From: Cyclospora cayetanensis
Taxonomy: Eukaryota; Apicomplexa; Conoidasida; Eucoccidiorida; Eimeriidae
DNA: 64,000 bases
Assembly (NCBI RefSeq): GCF_002999335.1
Contig: NW_020312747.1
Span: forward strand, 77,501-141,500
Reading direction: 5' to 3'
The notes beneath the pieces are model-generated. The model worked only from the letters and a program-made list of their open reading frames with translations. It searched no databases and was not told where the DNA came from. Below, piece by piece: positions 24,401-35,811 of this stretch; the first letter of the stretch is position 1; every line of letters starts with the position of its first letter. The translations under genes and the position numbers were made by a program.

Positions 24401-27400
24401 CACAACCGCAAGGCATACGACCTTCTCGACGAAGGTTCTCAGTGCGCGAGCGAAAAGAGGGTAATTCGCCTTCGACTTTCCTTCCCTTTTCCCGTATCGC
24501 CACAACCGCTTTCGTGAACATACCGTGCATGCATCCCGAAATATGGTGTGCTGCTTTTGGGGAAGCCCAGGAACGTGCTTTTTTTCCGATGCAAAGGCAG
24601 TGTTTGATTGGCGCCTTTCCACGCAGCAGCATGACGAGTCTGATCAGTGCAGAGGCAGTGTTTGATTGATGCCTTTCCACGCAGCAGCATGACGAGTCTG
24701 ATCAGTGCAGAGGCAGTGTTTGTATGATGCCTTTCCACGCAGCAGCATGACGAGTCTGATCAGTGCAGAGGCAGTGTTTGTATGATGCCTTTAACACGCA
24801 GCAGCATGACGAGTCTGATCAGTGCAGAGGCAGTGTTTGTATGATGCCTTTAACACGCAGCAGCATGACGAGTCTGATCAGTGCAGAGGCAGTGTTCGAT
24901 TGATGCTAAGGGTGACGGAAGTATCAGCACTTGCACTGCCGGCTCTCTCGCAGCGATCCTGCGCGTGGAGTGGAGAGGGTCTCTCGCCGCTTGCAGTGGA
25001 CTACTCCACCCTTGCTGCATGTAGTGCTGTTGTTGCACGCAGATGCTGAAGCAGTGTCTAGACTTTTTGTTGAACCTGAATGATGAGCAGCTCGGTTCCC
25101 TGAAGCAGCGCGTGCTGCAGCTCATACAGCGGCAGAAGAGTTTGCTTGCATCACCTCCAGCAGCAACGGCCCCTGCTGCAGATGGCGTGGGAGGACAGTC
25201 GGAAAAAGCGGAAAAAGCGTCGAAGACGGAGCTAACATCTCTTGCAGCGTCTCATCTGCGAGCGGCGGACGAATATATCCCATGTTTTGCGGAGCGTCTC
25301 CTCCAGAACTGCTCAGAATCGGAACTGGATCTCATTCCCAAGCAGTTAGAGGCCTTAGAGCGCCTTCAGTCTCCTCAAGATCGGCAAAAGGAGGTCAGAC
25401 GCAGGCAACAGCACACACTGCCCTGATTTCTTGAAAAAGGCACATACGTCGATCGATTTTTGCCGCGGCAATGTGGAGGGTGGCTTGCATTCTAGGCGCA
25501 CTGCAGATCAACGCTGTCTCCTTGGCTGCCCTCCTTTGTGGAGTTCGTGGAGCAGCTTTTTCCGTGGTGTACCTAGGCGGCATTCTTTAGGAATTGGCAG
25601 GAGAAACACGCAGGGCAGCTCTTGCGCAGCTGCGTGCTTTTCGTGTCTCGCGCGTGCTGCTGTGCTGTAGATCCTCTCTCTGCTGAAGGTCTTTCTGGAG
25701 TTGTTGGATCCCCTTATAGAAGAGGCCAATAGCGGAGATGCAGATGGCATGCAAACGCCCCTCTCTGTACAGCCTTCCCAAAAGCAGGTTGCCGCTTCAA
25801 AGCTCGCTGGCATGAAAAGCAGATGGGAAAAAATTGCGGCAGACTGGTGAGCGCCTGCGTCGCAGCAGCATGCGGCTTCCTTAGGGGGAGGGGGGAGGAG
25901 GAGGGGAGGAAGATTGAAGATAGGAGAGCGTTTGCGGAAGGCGTGGAGGTCGTTGGAGTCAGAGGCAGTAAAGGCCGAATCGTTGACGGCAGAAACAACT
26001 CTCTTGACTAAACGGTTTCCGTGATGTTCTCCATAAAATGCGTAGTTTTGCGGACAAAGACACCACCGACAGGCGACTCGCTTCATCTGAGACGTCCAGA
26101 AAGGGTTAAAATATGCAAAAGCGGCGTGTTATCAGCCAACGTTAGAAGCAGGGTACTACTTATCCCCCTCTTCTTCCTATTCGCAGTGTTGCTTTTTGGC
26201 TGTTGTTTCCTCTTTTTCCTGAAATTCAGGCATAAGGGCGGGATGTTCGACAGCAGCAAAATATCCGACATCCTCGACATGGTTCGCTACGAGCTGATAC
26301 ACCACTGTTACCTCCTTTCGCGGGACGGTGAGGCTTTCTCGCGGCAGCGCATGCACAAGCTTTTTGAAATTTCTTCTTCGGCTCTATGGCTGTGCCTTTC
26401 GGGGCTTTCCTGCAGCTCCCAGTTTATGCTCGTCACTGCGGAGGCGCTTTTGCGCTGCTGCTGCAAGCACCACTGCACCATGTGCCGTCTGCTGCTGCGA
26501 CTTCAGCCGTACAGACAGCTATTAATATCCACAACCGCATAAAGGAGCTGCAGGAGGCCGTGGCTGCCTTCGCGTTTGCACACAGCAGCGAGGAAAAGAT
26601 GCGCCTTGCCGTACCAGTAGTTAGCCGTCTCATACGCAAAGTTCTCAGAGACGTGACCTTTTTCAGGTCTATATACGCCTAAATATATATAAATATTCAC
26701 ATACATCCATGCATAGTTACACATATACGCAGATACATATATGCATACATACACACACACTTACACATGCACATAGATACATGCATATATACACACACAC
26801 TTACACATATGCACAGATATATATATATATATACACGTACACGTATAAATAGATACATACATCTTTATGGCTCTTGAATTACTGCTTTCCACGTCCCAGC
26901 AAGTTCAGCTCGCTAGGAGCAGCACAGCGAGCTAGATCCTTGCAGATTCAAAGGGCATGCTGGATGAGGTGTAGCCTCTGACAATGTGTTGCCGTCTATG
27001 TATAAATAAATATATATCTAGATTGTGTGTGTTGATTAGGGGCCGTTTGAGGGGCTTTTGTGTTGGTGCATCACAGGAGCGACGACACCCAACAGAAGCC
27101 GCAGACGGCTACCGCGAATTCATCGTGCTCGTCGTGTAATTTCTCAGATTGGGGAACTTCACTTGGCGCAGCAGCTGCCGCAGCTGCTGCTGCGACTTCC
27201 GAGGAGGCTGGGTGCACGAGCGAGGCAGCAGCAGCAACGGCTGCAGCTCGAAGTGACGATTACGCCTCAGAATCTCAATCTCCGGCTGTTGGGGAGAGTG
27301 GCGCAGTGTCAGATGGTGTTGCTTCCGTGCGGGGATCTCGTAGACGCGCAACAATCCTAGGCAGTCCTCGAACTACCAGCATTGGTGCGAAGGGCACATG

Positions 27401-27764
27401 TAGCAGCCCGCAAGGTGGAGTCTGTCCTAGCGCTTTTAAATCCGACGCCTTACCCCTCCGTTCTTCAGGTATGGGTGCATCTTTGTTGTTGTGAATTAGA
27501 ATTCGCTATCCGCTGGAGGCAGGTGGAAGCCGCAGGTGTCAGTCGTGCACGACTCGGTGTGAGGTAGAGCCCTCTGTCTGTGTTTCTCTCTGTCTTTTGC
27601 TCTCTGTGTCTCTCTGTGTCTCTGTGTCTCTGTCTCTCTGTGTCTCTGTCTCTCTCTATCTCTATCTCTCTCTCTCCCTCTCTGTCTCTGTCTCTCTCTC
27701 CCTCTCTCTCTCTGTCTCTCTCTCTCTCTGTCTCTCTCTCTCTCTGTCTCTCTCTCTCTCTCTG

Positions 27765-27858
<94 letters not shown>

Positions 27859-27916
27859 TCTCTCTCTCTCTCTCGGGGCTGCAGCTGTATTCGATGAAGC
27901 TAATGGTCTTTGTTGA
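21460..27916 (+). CDS. Diphosphoinositol pentakisphosphate kinase (PPIP5K/VIP1) family, 5'-truncated, C-terminus unclear
   Basis: Exons: 21460-22069, 22478-23411, 24076-24151, 24316-24460, 25043-25393, 25671-25846, 26230-26327, 26507-26666, 27077-27468 and perhaps 27885-27916; all are in phase. The first encodes the end of the ATP-grasp kinase (FVCDVNGFSFVKSNIKYYDD) and then the histidine-acid-phosphatase motif VVMRHGDRRPKQK. Later exons give FAGINRKIQL, KWGGELTAIGRKQAE, GLLRLHSTFRHDFKIYTSDE, AFTKGFLDLEGELTPILV, DSSKISDILDMVRYEL and EEKMRLAVPVVSRLIRKVL, each matching PPIP5K order. The family makes InsP7/InsP8 pyrophosphates in the cytosol and also has phosphatase activity. The roughly 300 residues of the kinase domain that should precede position 21460 are absent. 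The final phosphatase segment with the conserved His (TSESHVHS-like) is not found; after 27077 the sequence becomes Ala/Ser-rich, and two frames look plausible. Long low-complexity insertions interrupt the phosphatase domain at 22,490-23,290. Confidence 0.9.
23598..24060. repeat. TGTGTGTATG satellite in PPIP5K intron
   Basis: More than 450 bases of GTGTGT, GTATGT and GTTTAT units between the exons ending 23411 and starting 24076. The Cys/Val/Tyr-rich frames through it are artefacts. It resembles the reverse complement of the satellite in CWC22 intron 1. Confidence 0.9.
24593..24905. repeat. 58-59-bp tandem repeat in PPIP5K intron
   Basis: Five near-identical copies plus a partial one of a complex unit containing GGCAGTGTTTG, CGCAGCAGCATGACGAG and TCTGATCAGTGCAGA. 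Variants are ordered: the first copies have CCTTTCCACG, the later ones CCTTTAACACG, and TTGATTGATG becomes TTGTATGATG. It lies between the exons ending 24460 and starting 25043. Confidence 0.95.
26674..26865. repeat. AT/ACAC-rich microsatellite block
   Basis: ATATATAAAT, ACATACAT, ACACACAC and TATATA units fill the start of the PPIP5K intron that begins at 26667. Non-coding. Confidence 0.85.
27577..27874. repeat. (TC)n/(TCTG)n tract at 3' end of PPIP5K
   Basis: Nearly 300 bases of TC dinucleotide with TCTG and TCCC variants at the 5' side. It lies just before the switch to repeat-poor DNA at about 27.9 kb. Confidence 0.95.
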
Positions 27917-28427
27917 GTAGAGCAGAACTGGATACGCCTAGGCTCTGCAAGAAGTGGCACCTCTTGAGCTTACATACGCCAACAGGCACCGACCCTGCTT
28001 TGCCAGTGGGCTACAGGTGCGTTCACCAAAATCCTGGTCCCCAGCAGGTGCGTCCTGCGATATATCGGTGCCGTACTGAGACCTTGTTCGTCTGTAATCT
28101 GTGTCATTTATTTTAGGGTGGAGGTGGCTGAGGGTGCATGTAGTAATAAGCAACAAAACTTTCGGCCTCCCCAACGGTCACTTGCCCGAATGAACAAACA
28201 TTCTCCCAATAAGGCATGCCCATCAATTCTAACAATATCAACGACTAATTTAGCCATGAGTTTTTGAACTCTGAGCATCAAATTGTAGCTTTTGCTGTGA
28301 GTTGGGAAAGCCTACTTCTATGTGGACGGAAAAGTAGATAGTGGAAGCTAGCGGGTGCTTGACGGCAAGAGTAAAAACTTGTCCAGCATTGGTGGCCGAT
28401 GCAAAAGTCAGACCAAAAAATCTCTAT
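27917..28427. other. Spacer at the repeat-rich to repeat-poor boundary
   Basis: No gene supported. From here to about 48.2 kb, CAG runs and dinucleotide satellites disappear and base composition evens out. Confidence 0.6.
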
Positions 28428-29264
28428 TTAAGGTGTGTTATCGCCTTCTAGTGGGTAGGCGATTTCGGCTAAAATGCGGCATTCTATTCCTATGAGCACG
28501 TTTCCTTCTGGTGGTTGTACCTCGCGCCTGGGTAACCATCTGCCGCCTTCTCTTTCAATGCCATACTCTGACGTTCTGTCACCAGTGACACGCATTAGTG
28601 TAGCTTTTTCATTTGCTTGTCCTGGGTTTTGGACTTTGTTGGTTGTAGCTGGCAGTCCAGGGTAACATTCATGTTTCGTAGGTGCCACTGCTGGTGAACA
28701 TTGGTACAGCTGCTTTTGGCGGGTGTCTCTACGAGAGGATCCTTGTCGGAATCGGTCAGTAGCCTGTCTCATAGACTGCGCTGGAGCAGTCATACTGTTC
28801 CGCCAGTCCGCTCCTTGCCCTTCGCCTCGGGCGTACGCCAATAGCTGATGTTCTCTCTTGTGAGAGTAAGCTAAAGAGACTTTGCCCTTATCAGCAATGC
28901 GTGTCTGTCTGCGTACTTTTTCCGCGAGCAATGTTTTTGTTTGTCTCCCATGTGAAAGAGGCATCTGTGCTTTGTTTTCTGTCTCGCAAGCAAACGGTTT
29001 CAAAGCTTGTGGGGCTTGCTTCTGTACCAACATTGGCTGAGACCTGTCGGGTGTACACTTCGTCGGAACTACACTTTCTTCCTGCTGTGGTATGGATTTA
29101 AGATCATAAGGCCTGGACCAATTTTTGCCTTTCCTACCTAGTTCCTTGGGCCTGTGTGCATATTGGCTGTGTTTGGTGCCATCTTCTCGAATGTCGCTCT
29201 TCACCAAGTATGCATCTGCGACGGTTAACAGACACACGCTACACCACCAGAAAACTGCAACAAG
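28428..29264 (-). CDS. Hydrophilic protein of unknown function, possible second exon
   Basis: The frame is open from an acceptor-like site (TTGTTGCAG before 29264) to the stop at 28428, about 278 codons. It starts with a hydrophobic segment (VFWWCSVCLLTVADAY), then a basic, Gln/Lys/Arg-rich hydrophilic body with no recognised domain. There is no ATG near the hydrophobic segment, so either a short signal-peptide exon lies upstream or this is exon 2 of the Cys-rich gene next door: a donor-like AAAG|GTAATC near 29520 joins it in phase. Composition is even, unlike repeat-derived frames. The hydrophobic head could be a signal peptide or a membrane anchor. Confidence 0.45.
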   Translation of the reverse strand, partial: LVAVFWWCSVCLLTVADAYLVKSDIREDGTKHSQYAHRPKELGRKGKNWSRPYDLKSIPQQEESVVPTKCTPDRSQPMLVQKQAPQALKPFACETENKAQMPLSHGRQTKTLLAEKVRRQTRIADKGKVSLAYSHKREHQLLAYARGEGQGADWRNSMTAPAQSMRQATDRFRQGSSRRDTRQKQLYQCSPAVAPTKHECYPGLPATTNKVQNPGQANEKATLMRVTGDRTSEYGIEREGGRWLPRREVQPPEGNVLIGIECRILAEIAYPLEGDNTP

Positions 29265-29477
29265 TGTGCATTCAGCTGTGGTATTCTGTTTAGCTGTGGT
29301 ATTCTGGAGGGGACAGAAATGTGTAAACCCTACTGTTTTAATGCTTAGGTGCTATTGATTAGATTCTAAAATATGAATCCTATTTGCAAGCGGCGATCCA
29401 GTGTCTTTATGAGGCAACTGTCTCACCGCTAGCCGCTCTTTCAACGCACTTAGCACTTTCAACACTTTCGAGGGCTC

Positions 29478-30602
29478 CTATATGTCTGTTTTATGATTTG
29501 AGTCACCACGATTACCTTTGCTAGCTCTGCTATTAGTGTACAATGATGAGTCAGGCCTGTCAGCTCCGTTTAAAAGCTGTTGCTGATGTGGTTTTGCTTG
29601 AGCGGACGGATGATTTGCTTGCTGTCCTTCAGAGTTAGTCAGTTTCTTCCAGGTTGTTTTCGCGTCTGCAAGAGGCACTGTATGCGTTATCCTGCGTGCG
29701 TCCGCCTTCAAATTTTCTCTGCTGTCTCTCAGACTTTCCTTACTGATTTTTTGAGGGTAGTGTGTGACGCTGCTTTTTGGCTCCCCTCTAAGCTCTTTCC
29801 TCCTACCTTTGTGTGTCTCCTTACTGGAGCAATGCACATTAGAGTATTTGAGATCATTTGGTGCTTTACTTCTTCGGCCTGCGTGCCCACCACGCTTTTG
29901 GACAGTAGTATTGTAATTGTGAAATCGCTTGCTTTCCTTTGGCTTGTTTTGTTCGGCCCAAAGGCTTTCAGCCTGCCGTTTAATTGTTTGTTGTGCGAGC
30001 GTTGCCCCGGTGTGCTGCGACTGAATCAGGTACCCTGTGGCTCTATTTCCTTTCGTATCACCCTTTGAGTTTCCACTTCGTTTGTCCCGATCCCGTCCTT
30101 GGCTCTTCCTGATTCTTCCCGAGTAAGTAGCCGCCGTTGCTTTGCTCAACTGCATGTGTGAGCATTTTTGCTTTCCTGGTAGGCAGACCTTACAGAGTAC
30201 TTTTGATTCGCCGTTGACGGTGCGCGTTTTTTTTGTCCTCATGAAGCAGCACTCAGTACAGTAAGGGCGGCAGGTTTTCCCAAATAGCTTACCAAGTTCG
30301 CCATGCCAACATCGTACTCGATTATGACATTTCGGTTGCCTAGCCTTAAAACCTTTGCAAAAGCACGTGCAGCGGAACATCCCAGTTTTGCATAGCCTCG
30401 CCAATCCGGTCCCCAAAAGCTTCCCAGCGTGTACAGTACATTTGCTGCAGTGTTTGCATGTTTTCCGTCCACAGTGACCAAAAGCCTTTAAAAGCTTTCC
30501 CGCTACTTTTACGGCGCCCTCACATCCTTTTGTGGCAAGCTTTGTAGCCACTTTGCATGGCAGGACTGCTGCCTTAGCGAAGCCACAAGCTATGCAGCAC
30601 AT
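29478..30602 (-). CDS. Cys-rich basic protein of unknown function
   Basis: ATG at 30602 with an in-frame stop just upstream; 374 residues. The first 150 residues hold about 22 Cys, many in close pairs or short spacings (GRKTCKHCSKC, CTCFCKG, CRPYCTECC, CKVC), with Lys/Arg between them, then a long Ser/Lys/Gln-rich hydrophilic tail. The Cys spacing suggests zinc binding or disulfides, but no known finger pattern fits all of it. The first 15 residues are mildly hydrophobic and not a clear signal peptide. The tail may be spliced to the neighbouring hydrophilic frame. No homologue is recognised. Confidence 0.6.
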   Translation of the reverse strand: MCCIACGFAKAAVLPCKVATKLATKGCEGAVKVAGKLLKAFGHCGRKTCKHCSKCTVHAGKLLGTGLARLCKTGMFRCTCFCKGFKARQPKCHNRVRCWHGELGKLFGKTCRPYCTECCFMRTKKTRTVNGESKVLCKVCLPGKQKCSHMQLSKATAATYSGRIRKSQGRDRDKRSGNSKGDTKGNRATGYLIQSQHTGATLAQQTIKRQAESLWAEQNKPKESKRFHNYNTTVQKRGGHAGRRSKAPNDLKYSNVHCSSKETHKGRRKELRGEPKSSVTHYPQKISKESLRDSRENLKADARRITHTVPLADAKTTWKKLTNSEGQQANHPSAQAKPHQQQLLNGADRPDSSLYTNSRASKGNRGDSNHKTDI

Positions 30603-30608
30603 ACTCAC

Positions 30609-31911
30609 GTACTAGAATCAAGCACCAAATCATCTGTTGTGCCTTACGCTTAGTAGGCCATATCAAGATTGCCAACCCATGAGGAGACATGGCAAATACT
30701 TTAGAACGGCAAGTAATGCGGCTTCCGAGTGGGGAGGGAAAGTTCTAGATGGATAGGTTTTCACTCAGCAACTTCGTATGTGCACGTCGATGTCCTACTG
30801 ATAGCACTTCCATAAGCTTCGGAAGAGGAAAAGCTAAAGGAGACTTCAGAAGACATTCAAGAAATACGAATGGTTGTCGCTCAGAGGCGGCCTCAGCCAC
30901 GCAGCTACCAGCCTATTGCGGCGGTTGATATACTGGGATTTTAGAGCGCTTATCCAAGGGGGAATATAGAAGTACAAGCGGATGTCTATTTTCAAGCCAG
31001 TTTCTTTTCAACATAAAGTGCTATATCAAATCTAGTGGCATGTATCATTGAACCCACGCCAGTTCCTCGGTGATTCAAGGCTTGAGGAACACAGCCCCGC
31101 CACTCTTTCTACGCGCATTAACTACATTTTGCCTAGGTAAATTTCTGTGTAGACGGGAAAGAACGGTTGAGGATTAAGAATAATAGGAGACCTAATGCCA
31201 TTCCAAAACCAGCTCAATGTTTTGGACAAGTGATCGCCCATGTTTTTGCTGCATCCACCTCTGTAAAGCAAGCTAGGCTAAATGAAACCTGTAAGAAGCT
31301 ATTTTTCAGTTTTATTTATGGGGAAAAAGTAGAAAGACTGAGTGAAGATGTTGCGTAGTTCGTCTCCCACACTACAAGCCATGCACGCTCCGGCGAGCTA
31401 CAACTTATTGCTCTTCTAGATGTGACTGTGCGCTCTTATGAATGAGAGTAGGGTATGCTACTTGAATGTGTCTTGCTTTCAAACATTTGCTCAACCAATC
31501 GCGGGGGCCTCAAGGAAGCAGCATTGTCAGCTCGCGGGGCTGGGTCTGAGAGGCATACATGCATCTACAGGGTAGGGGGCTGACCTACCAAACAAGCATG
31601 CATATCTGAGTAAGGGGCCCCTAGTTTTGAATAACAGCTATGCAGCAAGTAGAGTTATGGTATCTCAAAAACTTGCATCGTGGTTACTCCTACAAAGACG
31701 AGGGCAAGGGGTAAATGTAGTGCACTACTGTGGTCGCATATAGGGTGCAGCAGGCGCGTGTATTGATCTCTGCACAGCAACTTACTTCGTTTCCTGCCAC
31801 GAGAAGCCTTGCGGTGGAACTACCGCATTCAGGCAGTAACACGTGACGGAGCAATGAGCACCTGCTTGCCGGACAGCCGTGCGAAGCAAAACCCAGGGGA
31901 ACCACGGAAGG
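30609..31911. other. Intergenic region between divergent genes
   Basis: About 1.3 kb between the Cys-rich gene (-) and the membrane-protein gene (+). No open frame longer than about 63 codons and no clear exon. It should contain both promoters. Confidence 0.55.
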
Positions 31912-34900
31912 ATGGAAGAAATGGAAGGGGTCGGGGGGCCTAGTGTGACTCCGAAAGTGGAAGATACTGGAACGAATTTTTCTAGTACCGCTGCCGAAGT
32001 GGAGAGGGCCGACTCGGCCGTGCCCTTAGTTGTATCGGCCGGCCTGCACGATGGCGTTAGTGCTAAGACACTGCCAACTACAGCGGTGCTAGAAAATGAA
32101 AGCGAAAATCTTAAAAAAACAGGACTTCGAACAAAATATATAAATGGGTTCTTGGGAAACATTTCCACAAGAATTAGTAATATGGATCGCCGCTTTTGCT
32201 ATCTATTGGGCATGCTCGTGAGCATACTGCACCCTATTCTTGCGTTGTGGGTTGTAACTTACGAGGACTGCCCTCTGGATGATCTAGGCTATCCAGTACC
32301 CGATTATGAGCCACCGAAACCCTGTGCACTTGATGCTAATGGAGAAAAAACAGATCCGAGTTGTATTGACCCCCCGCAGGCATACGCTCGGGTCGAAAAC
32401 ATATGCTATATGTATTTAGTTAATGAATTTGCACTACATGTCACATACGTCCTGTACGTCAAAGTATGGACACTCGGAGGTAGAAGTGCAGGGCGTTGGA
32501 GGGAACTGTCAGGATATGCTGGCTATTTCATCGTAGAATTCATTGTCAACGCTGCTCCTTATCACGTTCAAACGTTTCCAAGGTTCCGCAAAGTTTTCCC
32601 ATTTTTAAATTCTTTTACGTGGCCATTGTATGCAGCATTTATTTTTGGATCAATACTTCTCCTTCCTTTGGGCCTGTATCTTGCGAAAACCAGAGATCAG
32701 GCAAGGCGTGCACTGATTTTTCACATCCCTGGAGTTGTATTTTTTGGGGTTGATGTGTTCAATCGAACTGTATTCTTGCCCTTCTTTGAAACCATGCAAC
32801 ATAAGTTCGCCCAACTGGGGCTTAGTGCTGTAATTTCGTTTTTTGGGGAATTAGCACTCGCAAACTTTTATGGTTCCATTTTTCTCCCTGCAACACATAA
32901 GGCCACAATTATCTTTGCTGAATTTGGCTACAACGTGTCATACCAAACGGGCCGTGAATTACCTTCTGAAGAGGAGCCACCTGAAGAAATCTCGCAAGAG
33001 AGCGAAGATGGGGTGCGTGTTCTCTTAGAATTGGAGGGCCCTTCAAATAGCGACCTCCTACAGGGTGGCCCGACAGACTGTACTGCCGGAACAGGCCTTG
33101 GGCGAATCGGACCTCCTGATACGTCTAATATCGCACAATCTAATTCCGGGAATGGCAATAATGGGTTTGACGGAGAAGCAAATCAACGCACAAGTTTAGA
33201 CTGGAATTCTAGTACATTCCTCCAACAGGGGGCCACCACTTTCGAAACACAAAGCCGAGGCACAAGGCTAGGATCTAAAGCTTCAACATTTGCCTCTGCA
33301 ACGCGGCGAAGCCGAATACTTGCCCCTATTGTAGCTCCAGTTGAGTATATACCTCCTAGCCGGCCGTACGTTCCGATTCGCCCAGATGGGCCTGATCCCC
33401 TCGAGTTTGATAAAATTTTATGCTGGCTGGCAATTGTCTGGGACGCATGGAGATATCTCCTCATCCGCACAGTGCTACTGAAATCTTCTAGTATTTGGCT
33501 GTATCTCCTTATGGTTTTGAAAGATTTTTCTTTCTCGTACTGGCACTTTGGATATTCTTTTATGGAGAGGAGGGTGTTGATTGTCATTGAAGGCGCAACC
33601 ACTGAGGAACGGACTTCATGGGGTAAAGTCAAGCACTTTTTGTTCAAGTTTTTCCAAGTAGTCATAGTTAGACCTTTCTTATTGACCAAATTCTTGGCGA
33701 CAACCGTATGGCGAACGGAAGTAATTTTTGGGATGAACGAGCAGAGACAACGCTATAGTCAAAATGTATATGAGGATCCAAGGAAAGAACCACGAGAACA
33801 GCACATATCTGTTAGAAATACCTTAAGACATGCTGGAGGACGCAAGCCCACTGCTTCTGATTGGGCAGCGGCGATTTCGGCAGTTGCGGCGGAAAAGGGT
33901 AGACAAACAAAAGGTTTCGTCGGTAGCCTCTTCAGTGATCTTTGGACCCACTTGGTGCTCAACATACGCCGCGACTGGCGGCAGTGGAGATGCAAAGGTC
34001 TAAACCGCTACAAGCACCCTGTGGATCACTGGAAGCAACGACTGCATGCCAGAATGACTGAGACTTCAGATAATGATAAACAAGAAGGGTCAAAGTACGA
34101 CGGACTCGAAGTGCGGTACAGCTTTGCTAATGAATGTTGCATTATACGGCACGTTCCACCTAAGCCAAAGACACCCAAAAGTCGTAGTGCCTCGCAGATA
34201 CTGGCACGAAACGAGGAGCCACATCGCCCGTCGAGCCAGTCAGTTTTTCGCCGCATCAATGCAGCATGGCTCTCGAAAGTCGTGAAGGAAATCCAGTCCC
34301 TCATCTTCAACAGATGCTGGCCACGCCTGCTCCAGAAGATCATGTCCTCATCAGTTTTAATTATAACTGAACTATTCACTTATAATACCATCGTTGGCCT
34401 TCTACCATCTTTCCAAGAGGTAATACGGTACCATATATGCCTGAAAAATGTTGCAAAACAAATCCGAGTACTTATAAATGACTCTTTCCCCTTCATGTAG
34501 TCGGTTTTAGCATAGTCTAGTGTGCTAGCTTATGCAGGCCCTACGTGCTCTTCTATTAGCCGAAGAAGTTAAACGATAACCTGCTACGCTTGCCACTTAA
34601 TGGTTCTGTTGCTAGCTCAGATGTTGGGATTGAGACTTTTTGCATTTGCGCTTCAGTACGGTCTCTTCAAGGACACTACTGGACGCTTCAGGGTCATTTT
34701 CATGTTCTGCATTGACGTTGTCGAGGTGTCCATCATTTGGTACACTCAATCGCGGTCACGCTTCTACGATAGTATTCGAAAAGGCTACAACCTATTCCAC
34801 AACTCGACCATGATTTGCTTGTGCATATTTAATTGTGCGGCTCAAATAATGAACTTTGCCATGCTGCGATACATTCGGTTCGCCCCAATTTGCGGCGACA

Positions 34901-34983
34901 AGCGCGTTCTGCCAGACAATGTGCAACAAGATATGTTAAAAAACCTTAATCTCGTTAAGTACTGGGACCAACCAGATCTATAA
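31912..34983 (+). CDS. Multi-pass membrane protein, two exons, about 956 residues
   Basis: Exon 1 is 31912-34419 (ATG at 31912; GAG|GTAATA donor). Exon 2 is 34621-34983 (CTAGCTCAG acceptor); both are phase 0. After a hydrophilic N-terminus of about 90 residues come hydrophobic segments near residues 93-115, 163-185, 203-222, 240-262, 275-292 and 308-330. A Ser/Gly/Asn-rich loop follows at about 345-490, then further segments near 502-523, 530-550 and 590-612, a basic loop, and four more in the last 150 residues (for example VLIITELFTYNTIVGLL and VIFMFCIDVVEVSIIW). Several charged or polar residues lie inside the segments, as in channels or transporters, but no signature of a known carrier family is seen. 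It sits in the repeat-poor segment and has no homopolymer runs. Confidence 0.8.
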
Positions 34984-35800
34984 GCTGATGACGTATCTAA
35001 GGAAACATGATGACCCTTTTCTCTTTATTCCGGAAAAAGAACAACGCTTAATCGTGTAGCTAGCCACTCTCTTCCTTGCTGCTGTGCGGCAGCATGCAAG
35101 CCAGCAAAACCAGAATCGATTACTGCGGAACGGTTCTTCCAAATCCGCAAGTACTTTTAGCTGTGCTACCTGCACAGCAAATCATCTGTGTGCCGTGAAC
35201 GCTATTTGACATAGCAGAGATATATTTTTTCAGGGGTTCTGGAATCTCAACTCCCTGACAAGTGCATTTTCCAAGGAAAGTGCAATGGCGTTAATATGCT
35301 ACGACTACACGATACAGCGAGTTTTATGAAGGGGTAAATAGATGTAGGCTGGTACATACGCATGCTAAGTTGCAGGCTTGAGTGGCTCATTTGCAGTGAG
35401 GACACATTTTACGAAACAGCCGAATACCACATTTGCGAAGACAGTCATTGGCTTCAGCTGCGATAGCCACGGTACTGTAGTAAAGGTAGCTCCCTTGAAG
35501 TAGCAGAGGTAATCAAGGATGCCGTAGGAGCCTCCAACATGTGATTTGTGGCCTTATAGTTTACCACAATAAAATATGAAAGGGTTAGCTTCTACCCAGC
35601 TTACTTTTGCCGGTTTCCATAAGCTTAAGCCAAACATGCCGTGATTCATGCAAACAACTTTCAGTATAAAATCTTATAAGGAGACAATGCAACTCATAGC
35701 TGCAAGCGGCACTTTTGCGTTAGTTAGAAATCATACTTGTCCGAACGCAGGTGCTCGTTTTAGAGGATGAATCAAGACTTAACGCATTCTATCTTTAAAT
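34984..35800. other. Spacer without recognisable features
   Basis: About 800 bases after the membrane-protein gene. No supported open frame or repeat. Confidence 0.55.
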
Positions 35801-35811
35801 CTTCATAGAAA

